Below are positions 1-6,251 of a DNA stretch of 6,617 nucleotides, piece after piece (the first letter of the stretch is position 1; the number at the start of each line of letters is the position of its first letter). The DNA is from JBHENW01 sp046261875. GTDB lineage: Bacteria; Acidobacteriota; Thermoanaerobaculia; UBA5066; Gp7-AA6. The notes under the pieces were generated by a model. It saw nothing but the letters and a program-made list of their open reading frames with translations, made no database searches and was not told the origin of the DNA. The translations under genes and the position numbers were made by a program. The DNA lies in the NCBI GenBank assembly GCA_046261875.1, contig JBHENW010000095.1, positions 1-6,617 of the forward strand, given 5' to 3'.

Positions 1-22
1 CGGGCGGGACTAGGATTCCGCC

Positions 23-29
23 AGGAGGG
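23..29 (+). promoter_or_regulatory. Shine-Dalgarno site of the exported NTF2-like protein gene
   Basis: AGGAGGG lies five bases upstream of the ATG at 35. It is a near-perfect anti-16S match and fixes the start of the gene that follows. Only 22 bases precede it in the window and no convincing -35/-10 pair is visible there, so the promoter probably lies further left. Confidence 0.8.
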
Positions 30-34
30 TTTTT

Positions 35-772
35 ATGGGGAAGCCGCTGTCCGTGTTCTTCCTCGCGGTGCTCTTCGCTGCACAGACGCCCAAAGGGGCA
101 GACGAAGCGCTGCGCGAGCTCCTGCAGCGGCAGTCGCAAGAGCTGCTCGACGCGGTCGGCAGCGGCGCGGCCGCCGTGTGGGATCGGTACCTCCATCCCG
201 ACGTCCGCTACATCGAGCCCGAGGGAGCCGTCCTGACGAAGAAAGAGATCGTCGAAGGGATGAAGGGTCTTCCTCCGGGTGTCAGCGGGTCGATTCAGGT
301 CACCCGATTCGACGTCGCGCTCCACGGAGACGTCGCCGTGGCGACGCACCTGGACGATGAGAGCCAGGACTACTACGGCCACAAGCTGCGCTGCCAGTAC
401 CGCACGACGGACACCTGGCTCAAGACGGCGCAGGGATGGAGGCTGATCGCGGGACAGGTCCTCGCGGTGCGCGCGGACCCTCCTTCGGTTCCTCTGTCGG
501 CGTCCCGGCGCAAGGATTACTGCGGTCGGTATGCGATCACCCCCGCGATTTCGTACGAGATCCGCTGCAGGGGGGAGGCGCTCGAAGGGCAACGCACCGG
601 CCGTCCGGCGGAGGAGCTGAGAGCGGAGGCGCCCGACGTCCTCTTCGTTCCGGGCCGTCCCCGTTACCGCTACGTCTTCCTGCGAGACGCGGCGGGGAAG
701 ATCACGGGGTTTGCCCAGCGACGGGAGGCGTGGGATCTGATCTGGAAGCGGGCGGAACGCGACGACCGGTAG
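35..772 (+). CDS. Exported NTF2/SnoaL-like (DUF4440-type) protein with C-terminal beta-rich domain
   Basis: This 245-residue protein has no recognised specific function. Residues 1-22 look like a Sec signal peptide: Lys at 3, a hydrophobic core at about 5-16 (LSVFFLAVLFAA), then a short polar stretch, with cleavage likely between about 16 and 22. Residues about 24-147 have the NTF2-like pattern of DUF4440/SnoaL proteins: an amphipathic N-terminal helix, a WDRYLHPDVRYI segment, a helix after the LTKKEIVEGM turn, and strands ending in the family-typical DTWLKTAQGWRLIAGQ. Residues about 155-240 form a second part (YCGRYAITPAISYEI to GKITGFAQRREAWDLIWKR) that resembles the small beta-barrel tail (DUF3471-like) often found after secreted hydrolases. 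Such proteins may bind small ligands or act as lyases or isomerases in the periplasm; no catalytic residue can be assigned here. The start is set by a strong ribosome site. The gene stands alone on its strand and converges with the operon to its right. Confidence 0.75.
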   Translation: MGKPLSVFFLAVLFAAQTPKGADEALRELLQRQSQELLDAVGSGAAAVWDRYLHPDVRYIEPEGAVLTKKEIVEGMKGLPPGVSGSIQVTRFDVALHGDVAVATHLDDESQDYYGHKLRCQYRTTDTWLKTAQGWRLIAGQVLAVRADPPSVPLSASRRKDYCGRYAITPAISYEIRCRGEALEGQRTGRPAEELRAEAPDVLFVPGRPRYRYVFLRDAAGKITGFAQRREAWDLIWKRAERDDR

Positions 773-796
773 CGATCGCGCGTGGATGCGCGCATC
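772..796. repeat. Two palindromes at the convergent gene junction
   Basis: The gap between the convergent stop codons (773-794) is flanked and filled by two perfect palindromes, GCGATCGC at 772-779 and GATGCGCGCATC at 785-796. The second overlaps the TGA of the YceI remnant. Both could form short GC-rich hairpins, but no T-run follows on either strand, so this is not a recognisable intrinsic terminator. In GC-rich DNA such short palindromes may be chance. Confidence 0.35.
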
Positions 797-1187
797 AGCT
801 TTCCGGGACCGCCTCGATGTCGATCGCGATGTGGACGTCGTCGCTGACGACGACGCCCCCGCGGTCGAGCACGTCGTTCCAGTTCACCCCGAAGTACTTC
901 CGATGCCCCGGTGAGCTCCACGCGGTCTCCCCGGAACGTGATCGTCGGATGGTTTTCGACGTCCGGGAAATCGGCGCTCTTCAGGGTGCTTGTCGCGCTC
1001 CGCGTTCTCCGGTCCAAAGGCCGGCGGCGTCGATGGTAATTTCCGTGGAAGTCGCGAGCGGATTCTCGACATCGGACTGGAGCGTCCCGTGGACGTTCTT
1101 GAAGTGCCCGCGGACCCAGGTGACCATCATGTGGCGCGCCCGGAACTCGGCGGCCGTGTGCCCCGGCTCGAAGAACCACTTTGCCAT
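795..1187 (-). pseudogene. Degenerate YceI-family protein gene (two frameshifts plus an internal deletion)
   Basis: Read in three pieces, this is clearly a YceI-family (lipocalin-like, isoprenoid-binding fold) protein. Piece one, from the ATG at 1187, runs MAKWFFEPGHTAAEFRARHM to AAGLWTGE, the family's classic N-terminus. Near 1004-1007 the frame shifts and NAERDKH is read. At about 984-986 (a GGG run on the plus strand) it shifts again and LKSADFPDVENHPTITF to RVELTG is read. At about 900-912 it returns to the first frame as RKYFGVNWNDVLDRGGVVVS and ends IDIEAVPES, stop at 795. The pieces total about 130 codons against about 170-185 for the family. The missing part is the segment that usually reads like TGDLTIRGVTR to AGFSARTTINR, roughly 45-50 codons. 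As written, translation stops at 981 after 68 residues. The ribosome site (AGAAGGGGG at 1193-1201, five-base spacing) is intact. It lies 29 bases after the peptidase gene and was probably the operon's last gene. Extra bases could be assembly errors, but the deletion argues for real decay. Confidence 0.85.
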
Positions 1188-1216
1188 GGTGTCCCCCTTC
1201 TCCCGAAACCCTGATG

Positions 1217-2455
1217 CTAAGCCGGGCGACGGAGGAGCCTCGAGATGAGGACCGCCGCGCGGGCGGTGCAGGGTCCTAGAGAGTCGAGGTCCATGCGTTC
1301 CTCCGGCCCGTGCTCACCCGCGCCCTTCACGCCGAGACCGTCGGCGCCGGAAACGATCCCGCCGATGAAGTTGAAGTCGCCGAAGCCGCGTGAGGCGGGG
1401 TCGTCCGCCTCGACGGGTCCCTGCCCGAGGTCGCGGCTGACGCGGTCGATGAGCTCCATGACCGCCCGATTGCCGTCGCTCGCCGGCCAGCCGGGAGCGA
1501 GGTCCTCGAAGGCGAGACGCGCGGTCGTTCCAGGGAGGCTCGCGGCGGCAATCGCGCGCATGCGCGACTTCGCCTCGTCCCGCTCTCGATCGGCCAGGAA
1601 CCGGAGATCGCCCTTCGCGACGGCGGTCCGCCCGATGATGTTGAACTTGCCGGCGGCGGTCCCCGCGCCCTTTTCGGCGTCGTAATCCGCCGCGGTGCCT
1701 CCCAGGACGATCCCGGGATTGACGGTGACGGTCGGGTGGCCCGAAAAAACCTCACGGAAGCCGTCGAGGATCCGCGAGGCTTCGTAGATCGCGCCGGCTC
1801 CCGCGCCGCGCCGGAGGACGTTGGCGGAGTGACCCTGGCTCCCGGTGATCTCGAGCGACCAGGTGGCCAGCCCTCTCCGGCCGATCGCGACCTTCCCCGA
1901 GTCCGACTCGAAGCTCAGCGCGACGTCGCTCTGCCGCGCCGCCTCGACGAGCCCGCGGCGGGAGACGTCCGTCGGGATCCCCGGGTTCTCCTCGTCTCCG
2001 GTCAGGAAGACCCGAACGGCCGCCCGATCGAGCATTCCGGCGCCGTGAAGCGCCTTCAGCGCGAAGAGGAGGGCGACGTCGCCGCCTTTCATGTCGGAGA
2101 CGCCCGCGCCGCGCGCGATGTTCCCGGCGCGCTCGAACCGGTGGCCGCGGCCTTCGAAGATCGTGTCGAGGTGGCCCAGGAGGAGCACCCGGCGGCCGGA
2201 GGCCCGGTCCGCCACGCGCTCGGCGGCGAGGTGTCCCGCGCGGCGCATCTCCGGGGGCAGCGGCAGCCAGCGGACCGTGAAGCCGAGGCCTTCGAGCTCC
2301 CGCCGGAACAGAAGGGCGACCTCCGCGACGCCGGCGGCATTGAACGTCCCGCTGTCCACGTTGACGACCTGCTCGAGGAACGCGACCTCCTCGGGCATGC
2401 GCGCCTCGACGGAGCCGAGGAGGTCCTGTTCGGTCCGGGCCAGGCCGGCGGTCAT
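1217..2455 (-). CDS. M20 family zinc metallopeptidase, carboxypeptidase G2-like
   Basis: This 412-residue, apparently cytoplasmic enzyme of the M20/ArgE/DapE/CPG2 superfamily should hydrolyse an amide bond next to a carboxylate-bearing residue, typically glutamate, with two zinc ions. The motif order is complete: HLDT (His95, Asp97), the bridging aspartate in VSDMKGG (Asp121), the catalytic and metal pair GDEENPG (Glu155, Glu156), Glu183 in SFESDSG, and the late metal His382 in GEHGPEE. The dimerisation (lid) domain lies at about 193-310, starting RRGLATWSLEITGSQGHSAN with the conserved His209. Length is normal, and there is no signal peptide, unlike secreted CPG2. The ATG overlaps the permease stop by four bases (ATGA, 2452-2455), so translation is probably coupled to it. 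The family is certain but the substrate is not. In this operon, candidates are a gamma-glutamyl amide, an N-acyl amino acid or a peptide brought in by the permease. Confidence 0.93.
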   Translation of the reverse strand: MTAGLARTEQDLLGSVEARMPEEVAFLEQVVNVDSGTFNAAGVAEVALLFRRELEGLGFTVRWLPLPPEMRRAGHLAAERVADRASGRRVLLLGHLDTIFEGRGHRFERAGNIARGAGVSDMKGGDVALLFALKALHGAGMLDRAAVRVFLTGDEENPGIPTDVSRRGLVEAARQSDVALSFESDSGKVAIGRRGLATWSLEITGSQGHSANVLRRGAGAGAIYEASRILDGFREVFSGHPTVTVNPGIVLGGTAADYDAEKGAGTAAGKFNIIGRTAVAKGDLRFLADRERDEAKSRMRAIAAASLPGTTARLAFEDLAPGWPASDGNRAVMELIDRVSRDLGQGPVEADDPASRGFGDFNFIGGIVSGADGLGVKGAGEHGPEERMDLDSLGPCTARAAVLISRLLRRPA

Positions 2456-4065
2456 CCCCGTTCCCGCCCGGCCGGGCCGCGGAAGCTCCGCCGCGCCGAG
2501 GCGAGCCAGTAGATCGTGAGCGAGACGCCGAAGAGGAGGATCGTCCAGAGCACGAGCTCGTTGGGCGGCAGGCAGAAGACGACGGCGATGAAGCCGACCC
2601 AGAGGACGGCCACGACGTTGAAGAGCGGGGCGAACCGGCCCAGGTTCCAGGGGGCGTTTTCCGGCGTCGCGAACACGCCCTTCCGGCGCAGCCGGTTCCT
2701 GAAGTTCAGCAGGATCGGGAGGCCGTACGCGAGGTAGAGGGAGATCACGCTAATGGACGTCACGGCCGGGAACGCCGCCGCGTAGAGGCAGATCAGGACC
2801 GCGAGCGCGCTCGTGACGAGGATCGCCGGAACGGGCGTGCGCCAGCGCGGGTGGATCTTCCGCAGAAACCCCGAGCCGGGCATCCCGCCGTCGCGGGCGA
2901 ACGCGTACCACATGCGCCCCATCGAGGTGATGGAGGAGAGCCCGCAGAGCCACATCGCGCCGCCGATGATGATCGCGACGAGGTTGGCGAGCGGGCGCGG
3001 GAGGTTGTGGTCCACGATGTAGAGGACCGGATAGGGATCGGCGGCGGTTCGCGCCACGTCGCCGCCCGGAATGCTCCACGTCAGGACGAGGAGCAGCAGC
3101 CAGCCGAAGACGGCGGAGACGGCGACGGAGAGAAAGACACCCCAGGCGGAGTTCTTCCGCGCCATCACCGTTTCCTCCGCGACGTGCGCCGAAGCGTCGT
3201 AGCCCGTGTAGGTCCATTGCGCCTGGAGCAGGCCGAGCACGAACGCGAGCGCGAAAGGCGCGGCGGCGTAGAAAGCGGTCAGCGAAGGGAAGAGGGCGAA
3301 GAGCGGCGAGGGGAAGACGCGGTCTCCGACGACGACGGCCGGGGCGACGCGCCCGTCGGGAAGCTCCGCCGACGCCGCCTCGAGCGGGGTGACCGCCGGC
3401 TCGAACCGCATGAGGAACTCCGCCGGGTTGTGGTGCGTCCCGAGGAAAACGAGCAGCAGCACGATGACGGCGCCGCCGGCGATGTGCCACCAGACGCTGA
3501 AGTCGTTCAGCTTCGAGGTCAGGCGGATGCCGAAGACGTTGATCGCGACCTGCGGGATGAGGATCAGAACCATCACGAAGAGCTGGAAGCCCCAGCTCGT
3601 CACCGTGCCGAAGACCGGGACGGCGCCGTCCGCGGGCAGGCCGAGGAGGCGCGTCGCGGTGCCGATCAGGTAGATCGAAGCGGCGATGTCGATCCCCGCG
3701 GTGATCGTGACCTGGCCGATCATGTTGAGCCAGGCCGTCGTGAAGGCCCAGCCGCGGCCCCCCAGGCGGGAGGCCCAGAAGTAGAGGCCGCCGGCCGTGG
3801 GATAGAGGGACGCGAGCTCGGCCATGCTCGCCGCGACGGCGAGCGTGAAGAAGCTGACGACCGGCCAGCCGACCGTGTTGATGATCGGGCCGGCGAGCTT
3901 CAGCCCGTAACCGTAGAGGAGGATCGCTCCCGTCAGGACGGAGATGACGGAGAAGCTGATCGCGAAGTTGGAGAAGCCGCCCATCTCGCGCAGGAGCTGC
4001 TGCGCGTAACCGAGCCGCGAGAGATCTTCCTCGTCGCGGCGTAGGAGCTCCTCGCGGCTCGTCAT
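2452..4065 (-). CDS. APC-superfamily amino acid/amine permease (ACT family, GABA-permease-like)
   Basis: This 537-residue inner-membrane secondary transporter probably carries out proton- or sodium-coupled uptake or exchange of an amino acid, choline-like compound or amine. About twelve hydrophobic segments can be seen, near residues 33-55, 62-88, 107-134, 157-180, 190-210, 263-290, 308-331, 358-383, 411-430, 433-454, 478-500 and 503-523. A long polar loop lies at about 211-258. Two stretches point to the ACT group (yeast UGA4-like) rather than other APC families: the N-terminal DLSRLGYAQQLLREMGGFSNFAISFS and the central YTGYDASAHVAEETV (296-310). Together with the neighbouring gamma-glutamyl ligase and aldehyde dehydrogenase, this suggests uptake of the operon's amine substrate, although PuuP itself belongs to a different APC branch. 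The ATG lies 15 bases after the SDR stop, with only a weak ribosome site (GGCGG), and the stop overlaps the peptidase start by four bases. The substrate cannot be read from the sequence. Confidence 0.92.
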   Translation of the reverse strand: MTSREELLRRDEEDLSRLGYAQQLLREMGGFSNFAISFSVISVLTGAILLYGYGLKLAGPIINTVGWPVVSFFTLAVAASMAELASLYPTAGGLYFWASRLGGRGWAFTTAWLNMIGQVTITAGIDIAASIYLIGTATRLLGLPADGAVPVFGTVTSWGFQLFVMVLILIPQVAINVFGIRLTSKLNDFSVWWHIAGGAVIVLLLVFLGTHHNPAEFLMRFEPAVTPLEAASAELPDGRVAPAVVVGDRVFPSPLFALFPSLTAFYAAAPFALAFVLGLLQAQWTYTGYDASAHVAEETVMARKNSAWGVFLSVAVSAVFGWLLLLVLTWSIPGGDVARTAADPYPVLYIVDHNLPRPLANLVAIIIGGAMWLCGLSSITSMGRMWYAFARDGGMPGSGFLRKIHPRWRTPVPAILVTSALAVLICLYAAAFPAVTSISVISLYLAYGLPILLNFRNRLRRKGVFATPENAPWNLGRFAPLFNVVAVLWVGFIAVVFCLPPNELVLWTILLFGVSLTIYWLASARRSFRGPAGRERG

Positions 4066-4080
4066 CCGCCGGCGAGCGGC

Positions 4081-4857
4081 CTACTCCGGCGTCACGTAGG
4101 CGGCGGTGATGCCGCCGTCCACGGTGAACGTCGCGCCGTTGACGTAGGAGGACTCGTCCGAGGCGAGGAAGAGCGCGGCCTGCGCGATCTCCGACGCCCG
4201 CGCCAGGCGCCCCGGCGGGATGTGGACCATGCGGCGCGCGCGCCGCGCCGGATCGGAGAAGAGCTCCTGGAGAAGCGGCGTATCGACCGGGCCGGGGCAC
4301 AGCGCGTTGGCCCGGATGCCCCGGCGGGCGAACTCGATGGCGATCTCGCGCGTCATGGCGAGGACGCCCCCCTTGCTCGCCGTGTAGGCGATCTGGGGCG
4401 TCGCTGCGCCGACGAGCGCCACGAAAGACGCCGTGTTGATGAGGCTTCCGCCCCGCGCGCGGAGCATCGCGGGGATCGCGTACTTGCAGCCGAAGAAGAC
4501 CCCTTTCAGGTTGACGCGCATGACGAGGTCCCAGGTCTCCTCGTCCGTCTCGGTGACGGAGCCGTCCCGCGCCGGGAAGATGCCGGCGTTGTTGAAGAGC
4601 ACGTCGAGCCGTCCCCACGTCTTCTCCGCCGTCTCGACCATGGCTTCAGCGTCGCGCGCTACCGAGACGTCCGCGTGGATGAACACGGCCGTCCCTCCGG
4701 CGCGCTCGATCTCCGTGACGACGTCCCGCCCGGGCGCGTCGTTGACCTCGGCGACGACGACCCGGGCCCCTTCCCGCGCGAAGAGGAGCGCCGACTCGCG
4801 GCCGATGCCGCTCCCGGCCCCCGTGACGATCGCGACCTTCTCCGCCAGCCGGCCCAC
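4081..4857 (-). CDS. Short-chain dehydrogenase/reductase (classical SDR, FabG-like)
   Basis: This 258-residue NAD(P)-dependent oxidoreductase has every classical SDR landmark: the Rossmann glycine motif TGAGSGIG (12-19), the HADVS adenine-contact segment (Asp63), NNAG (89-92), the catalytic tetrad Asn116, Ser144, Tyr158 and Lys162 (YTASK), PGPVDTP (179-184) and a C-terminal VDGG. An acidic residue after the second strand (Glu37 in VVVAEVND) suggests NAD rather than NADP. It starts at GTG, one base after the stop of the glutamine-synthetase-like gene, with a good ribosome site at 4863-4870; no nearby ATG fits. It is usually annotated as 3-oxoacyl-ACP reductase, but nothing here links it to fatty acid synthesis. 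Position suggests it oxidises an alcohol or hydroxyl intermediate, or reduces an aldehyde or ketone, in the amine-degrading pathway. Family is certain; substrate is unknown. Confidence 0.93.
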   Translation of the reverse strand: MGRLAEKVAIVTGAGSGIGRESALLFAREGARVVVAEVNDAPGRDVVTEIERAGGTAVFIHADVSVARDAEAMVETAEKTWGRLDVLFNNAGIFPARDGSVTETDEETWDLVMRVNLKGVFFGCKYAIPAMLRARGGSLINTASFVALVGAATPQIAYTASKGGVLAMTREIAIEFARRGIRANALCPGPVDTPLLQELFSDPARRARRMVHIPPGRLARASEIAQAALFLASDESSYVNGATFTVDGGITAAYVTPE

Positions 4858-4858
4858 G

Positions 4859-6241
4859 TCAGCCCCTCTCGAAGAAGCGGCCGCGCTCCCAGCTCGTGAC
4901 GATCTCGTCGAATTTGCGCTGCTCGGTCCTCAGGAAGTGGAGGTAGTGGGCGATGACCTCGTCGCCGAACGCTTCCTTGGCGAGGCGGCTCGACTCGAGG
5001 AGCCCGATCGCCTCGCGGAGGTTGCCGGGGACCCGGGGCAGGGCGCGCGCCGCGTAGACGTCCCCCCGGAACGGCGGGGGCGGCTCGATGCGCCCGGCGA
5101 TCCCGGCGAGGCCTGCGGCGAGCGTCGCGGCCCAGGCGACGTGAGGGTTCGCGTCGGCCCCCGGGATGCGGCATTCGATGCGGAGCGCGCTCCCCGCGCC
5201 GACGACCCGGATCCCGGCCGTGCGGTTGTCTTCGCTCCAGGCGATCGTCGTCGGCGCGAATGAGGCGCTCTGGAATCTCTTGTAGGAGTTCACCGAGGGC
5301 GCCCAGAGTGCGGTCAGCTCCGCGGCGTGCGCGAGGACGCCGCCGAGGAAGTACCGGAACGCGTCGGAGCAGCGGATCTCGCCGAGCTCCTTCTCTCCCG
5401 CGAACGCGCTCGACCGGCCGGCCGCGTCCCAGAGGGAGAGGTGCTGGTGGAGGCCGTTGCCGGCGAAGCGCTCGTCCCACTTCGCCATGAAGGTCACGGC
5501 GAGCCCCTTCTCCTGCGCGATCTCCTTCGCGGCGTGCTTGATCAGGACGTTGCGGTCGGCCTGCTCCAGGAGCTCGCAGAACTCGACGTTGAACTCCTGC
5601 TGCCCCGGCCCCCACTCCCCCTTGCTGCCCTCCATCGGGATGCCGCTCTGCTCGAGCGCGCGCACGACCTCGCCGATGACGGGCTCTTCGCGCGTGCCCT
5701 GGAGCAGGTGGTAGTCCTCGATGTAGTTGCCGAAGGGGGCGAGTTCATGCCAGTGCTTCTGCCGCGCCGTCTCGTACGTCTCGCGGAAGAGGTAGAGCTC
5801 GAGCTCCGCTCCCCCCTTGGGCAAAAACCCCATCTCGGCCGCGCGTTCCACCTGGCGGCGGAGGATCTGCCGCGGCGCGACCGCGATCGGATCCCCCTTT
5901 TCCGTCACGGCGTCTGAGAGGACGAGCGCCGTCTTCGGAAGCCACGCCGCGCGGTAGAGCCGGGTCCAGTCCGGCAGGCACCGGAGGTCGCCGTATCCGC
6001 TCTCCCAGCTCGTGAAGGCGTAGCCCGGGACCGGATCCATCTCCATGTCGCAGGCGAGCACGTAGTCGCAGGCGTGCCAGCCGTGCGCCGCAACCTCCTG
6101 CGCGAAGAAGCGGCCCGTGAGGCGCTTGCCGATGAGGCGGCCGTACCAGTCGGGCATCGCGACGATCACGGTCTCCACCGTTCCCCGGTCGATCGCCTCG
6201 ATCAGGCTGTCCCGCGTCAGCCGCCCGGTCACCGTGGCCAT
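4859..6241 (-). CDS. Glutamine-synthetase-family gamma-glutamyl-amine ligase (PuuA/GlnA3/GlnA4-like)
   Basis: This 460-residue cytoplasmic ligase probably joins glutamate through its gamma-carboxyl to an amine, using ATP. The active-site landmarks of the superfamily are present: metal ligands in GGAELELYLF (Glu136, Glu138), Glu199 and Glu206 around GPGQQEFN, GNGLHQHLSLW (His255, His257), NSYKRF (308-313, Arg312), EDNRTAGIR (Arg330, Arg335) and RIECRIPGADANPH (Glu346, Arg348). Several features separate it from housekeeping GlnA. The adenylylation-site context NLYDLPP is absent, replaced by a DVYAARALPRVPGNLREAI stretch at about 374-392. The N-terminus also carries an HACDYVLACDMEMDPVPGY segment (56-74), a style seen in the GlnA3/GlnA4/PuuA-type group. 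The ATG at 6241 is ten bases after the aldehyde dehydrogenase stop, with a GAGGAG ribosome site at 6255-6260, somewhat far from the start. Neighbours (aldehyde dehydrogenase, permease, SDR) favour amine catabolism over ammonium assimilation. The specific amine (putrescine, ethanolamine, isopropylamine or other) is undetermined. Confidence 0.9.
   Translation of the reverse strand: MATVTGRLTRDSLIEAIDRGTVETVIVAMPDWYGRLIGKRLTGRFFAQEVAAHGWHACDYVLACDMEMDPVPGYAFTSWESGYGDLRCLPDWTRLYRAAWLPKTALVLSDAVTEKGDPIAVAPRQILRRQVERAAEMGFLPKGGAELELYLFRETYETARQKHWHELAPFGNYIEDYHLLQGTREEPVIGEVVRALEQSGIPMEGSKGEWGPGQQEFNVEFCELLEQADRNVLIKHAAKEIAQEKGLAVTFMAKWDERFAGNGLHQHLSLWDAAGRSSAFAGEKELGEIRCSDAFRYFLGGVLAHAAELTALWAPSVNSYKRFQSASFAPTTIAWSEDNRTAGIRVVGAGSALRIECRIPGADANPHVAWAATLAAGLAGIAGRIEPPPPFRGDVYAARALPRVPGNLREAIGLLESSRLAKEAFGDEVIAHYLHFLRTEQRKFDEIVTSWERGRFFERG
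4863..4870 (-). promoter_or_regulatory. Ribosome binding site deciding the GTG start of the SDR gene
   Basis: GAGAGGGG on the minus strand lies inside the last codons of the glutamine-synthetase-like gene, five bases before the GTG at 4857. It supports GTG as the true start and implies that terminating ribosomes hand over directly to the SDR gene. Confidence 0.65.
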
Positions 6242-6251
6242 GATTGAGTCT

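Noticed and set aside
773..796. Intrinsic terminator between the convergent genes
   Set aside because: The palindromes are short and no T-run follows on either strand, so I list them only as a repeat feature.
670..1179. A 169-residue minus-strand open frame through the YceI region, considered as one intact gene
   Set aside because: Only its middle (LKSADFPDVENHPTITFRGDRVELTG) is YceI-like. Its two ends are out-of-frame Arg-rich sequence, and the last part runs over the 3' end of the convergent gene.
1736..2512. A 258-residue plus-strand open frame opposite the M20 peptidase
   Set aside because: The minus strand carries every M20 catalytic motif in order. The plus-strand product is low-complexity and unrelated to any family I recognise.
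2851..4044. A 397-residue open frame on the plus strand, antisense to the permease
   Set aside because: Its composition is almost entirely Glu, Asp, Arg, Gly and Ala, the typical mirror of a hydrophobic GC-rich gene. No motif or ribosome site supports it.
2750..4618. A 622-residue open frame on the minus strand spanning the SDR and permease genes
   Set aside because: It is the alternate frame of two well-supported genes. Its product is dominated by Arg, Pro, Gly and His with no family resemblance, as expected from GC-rich third-position bias.
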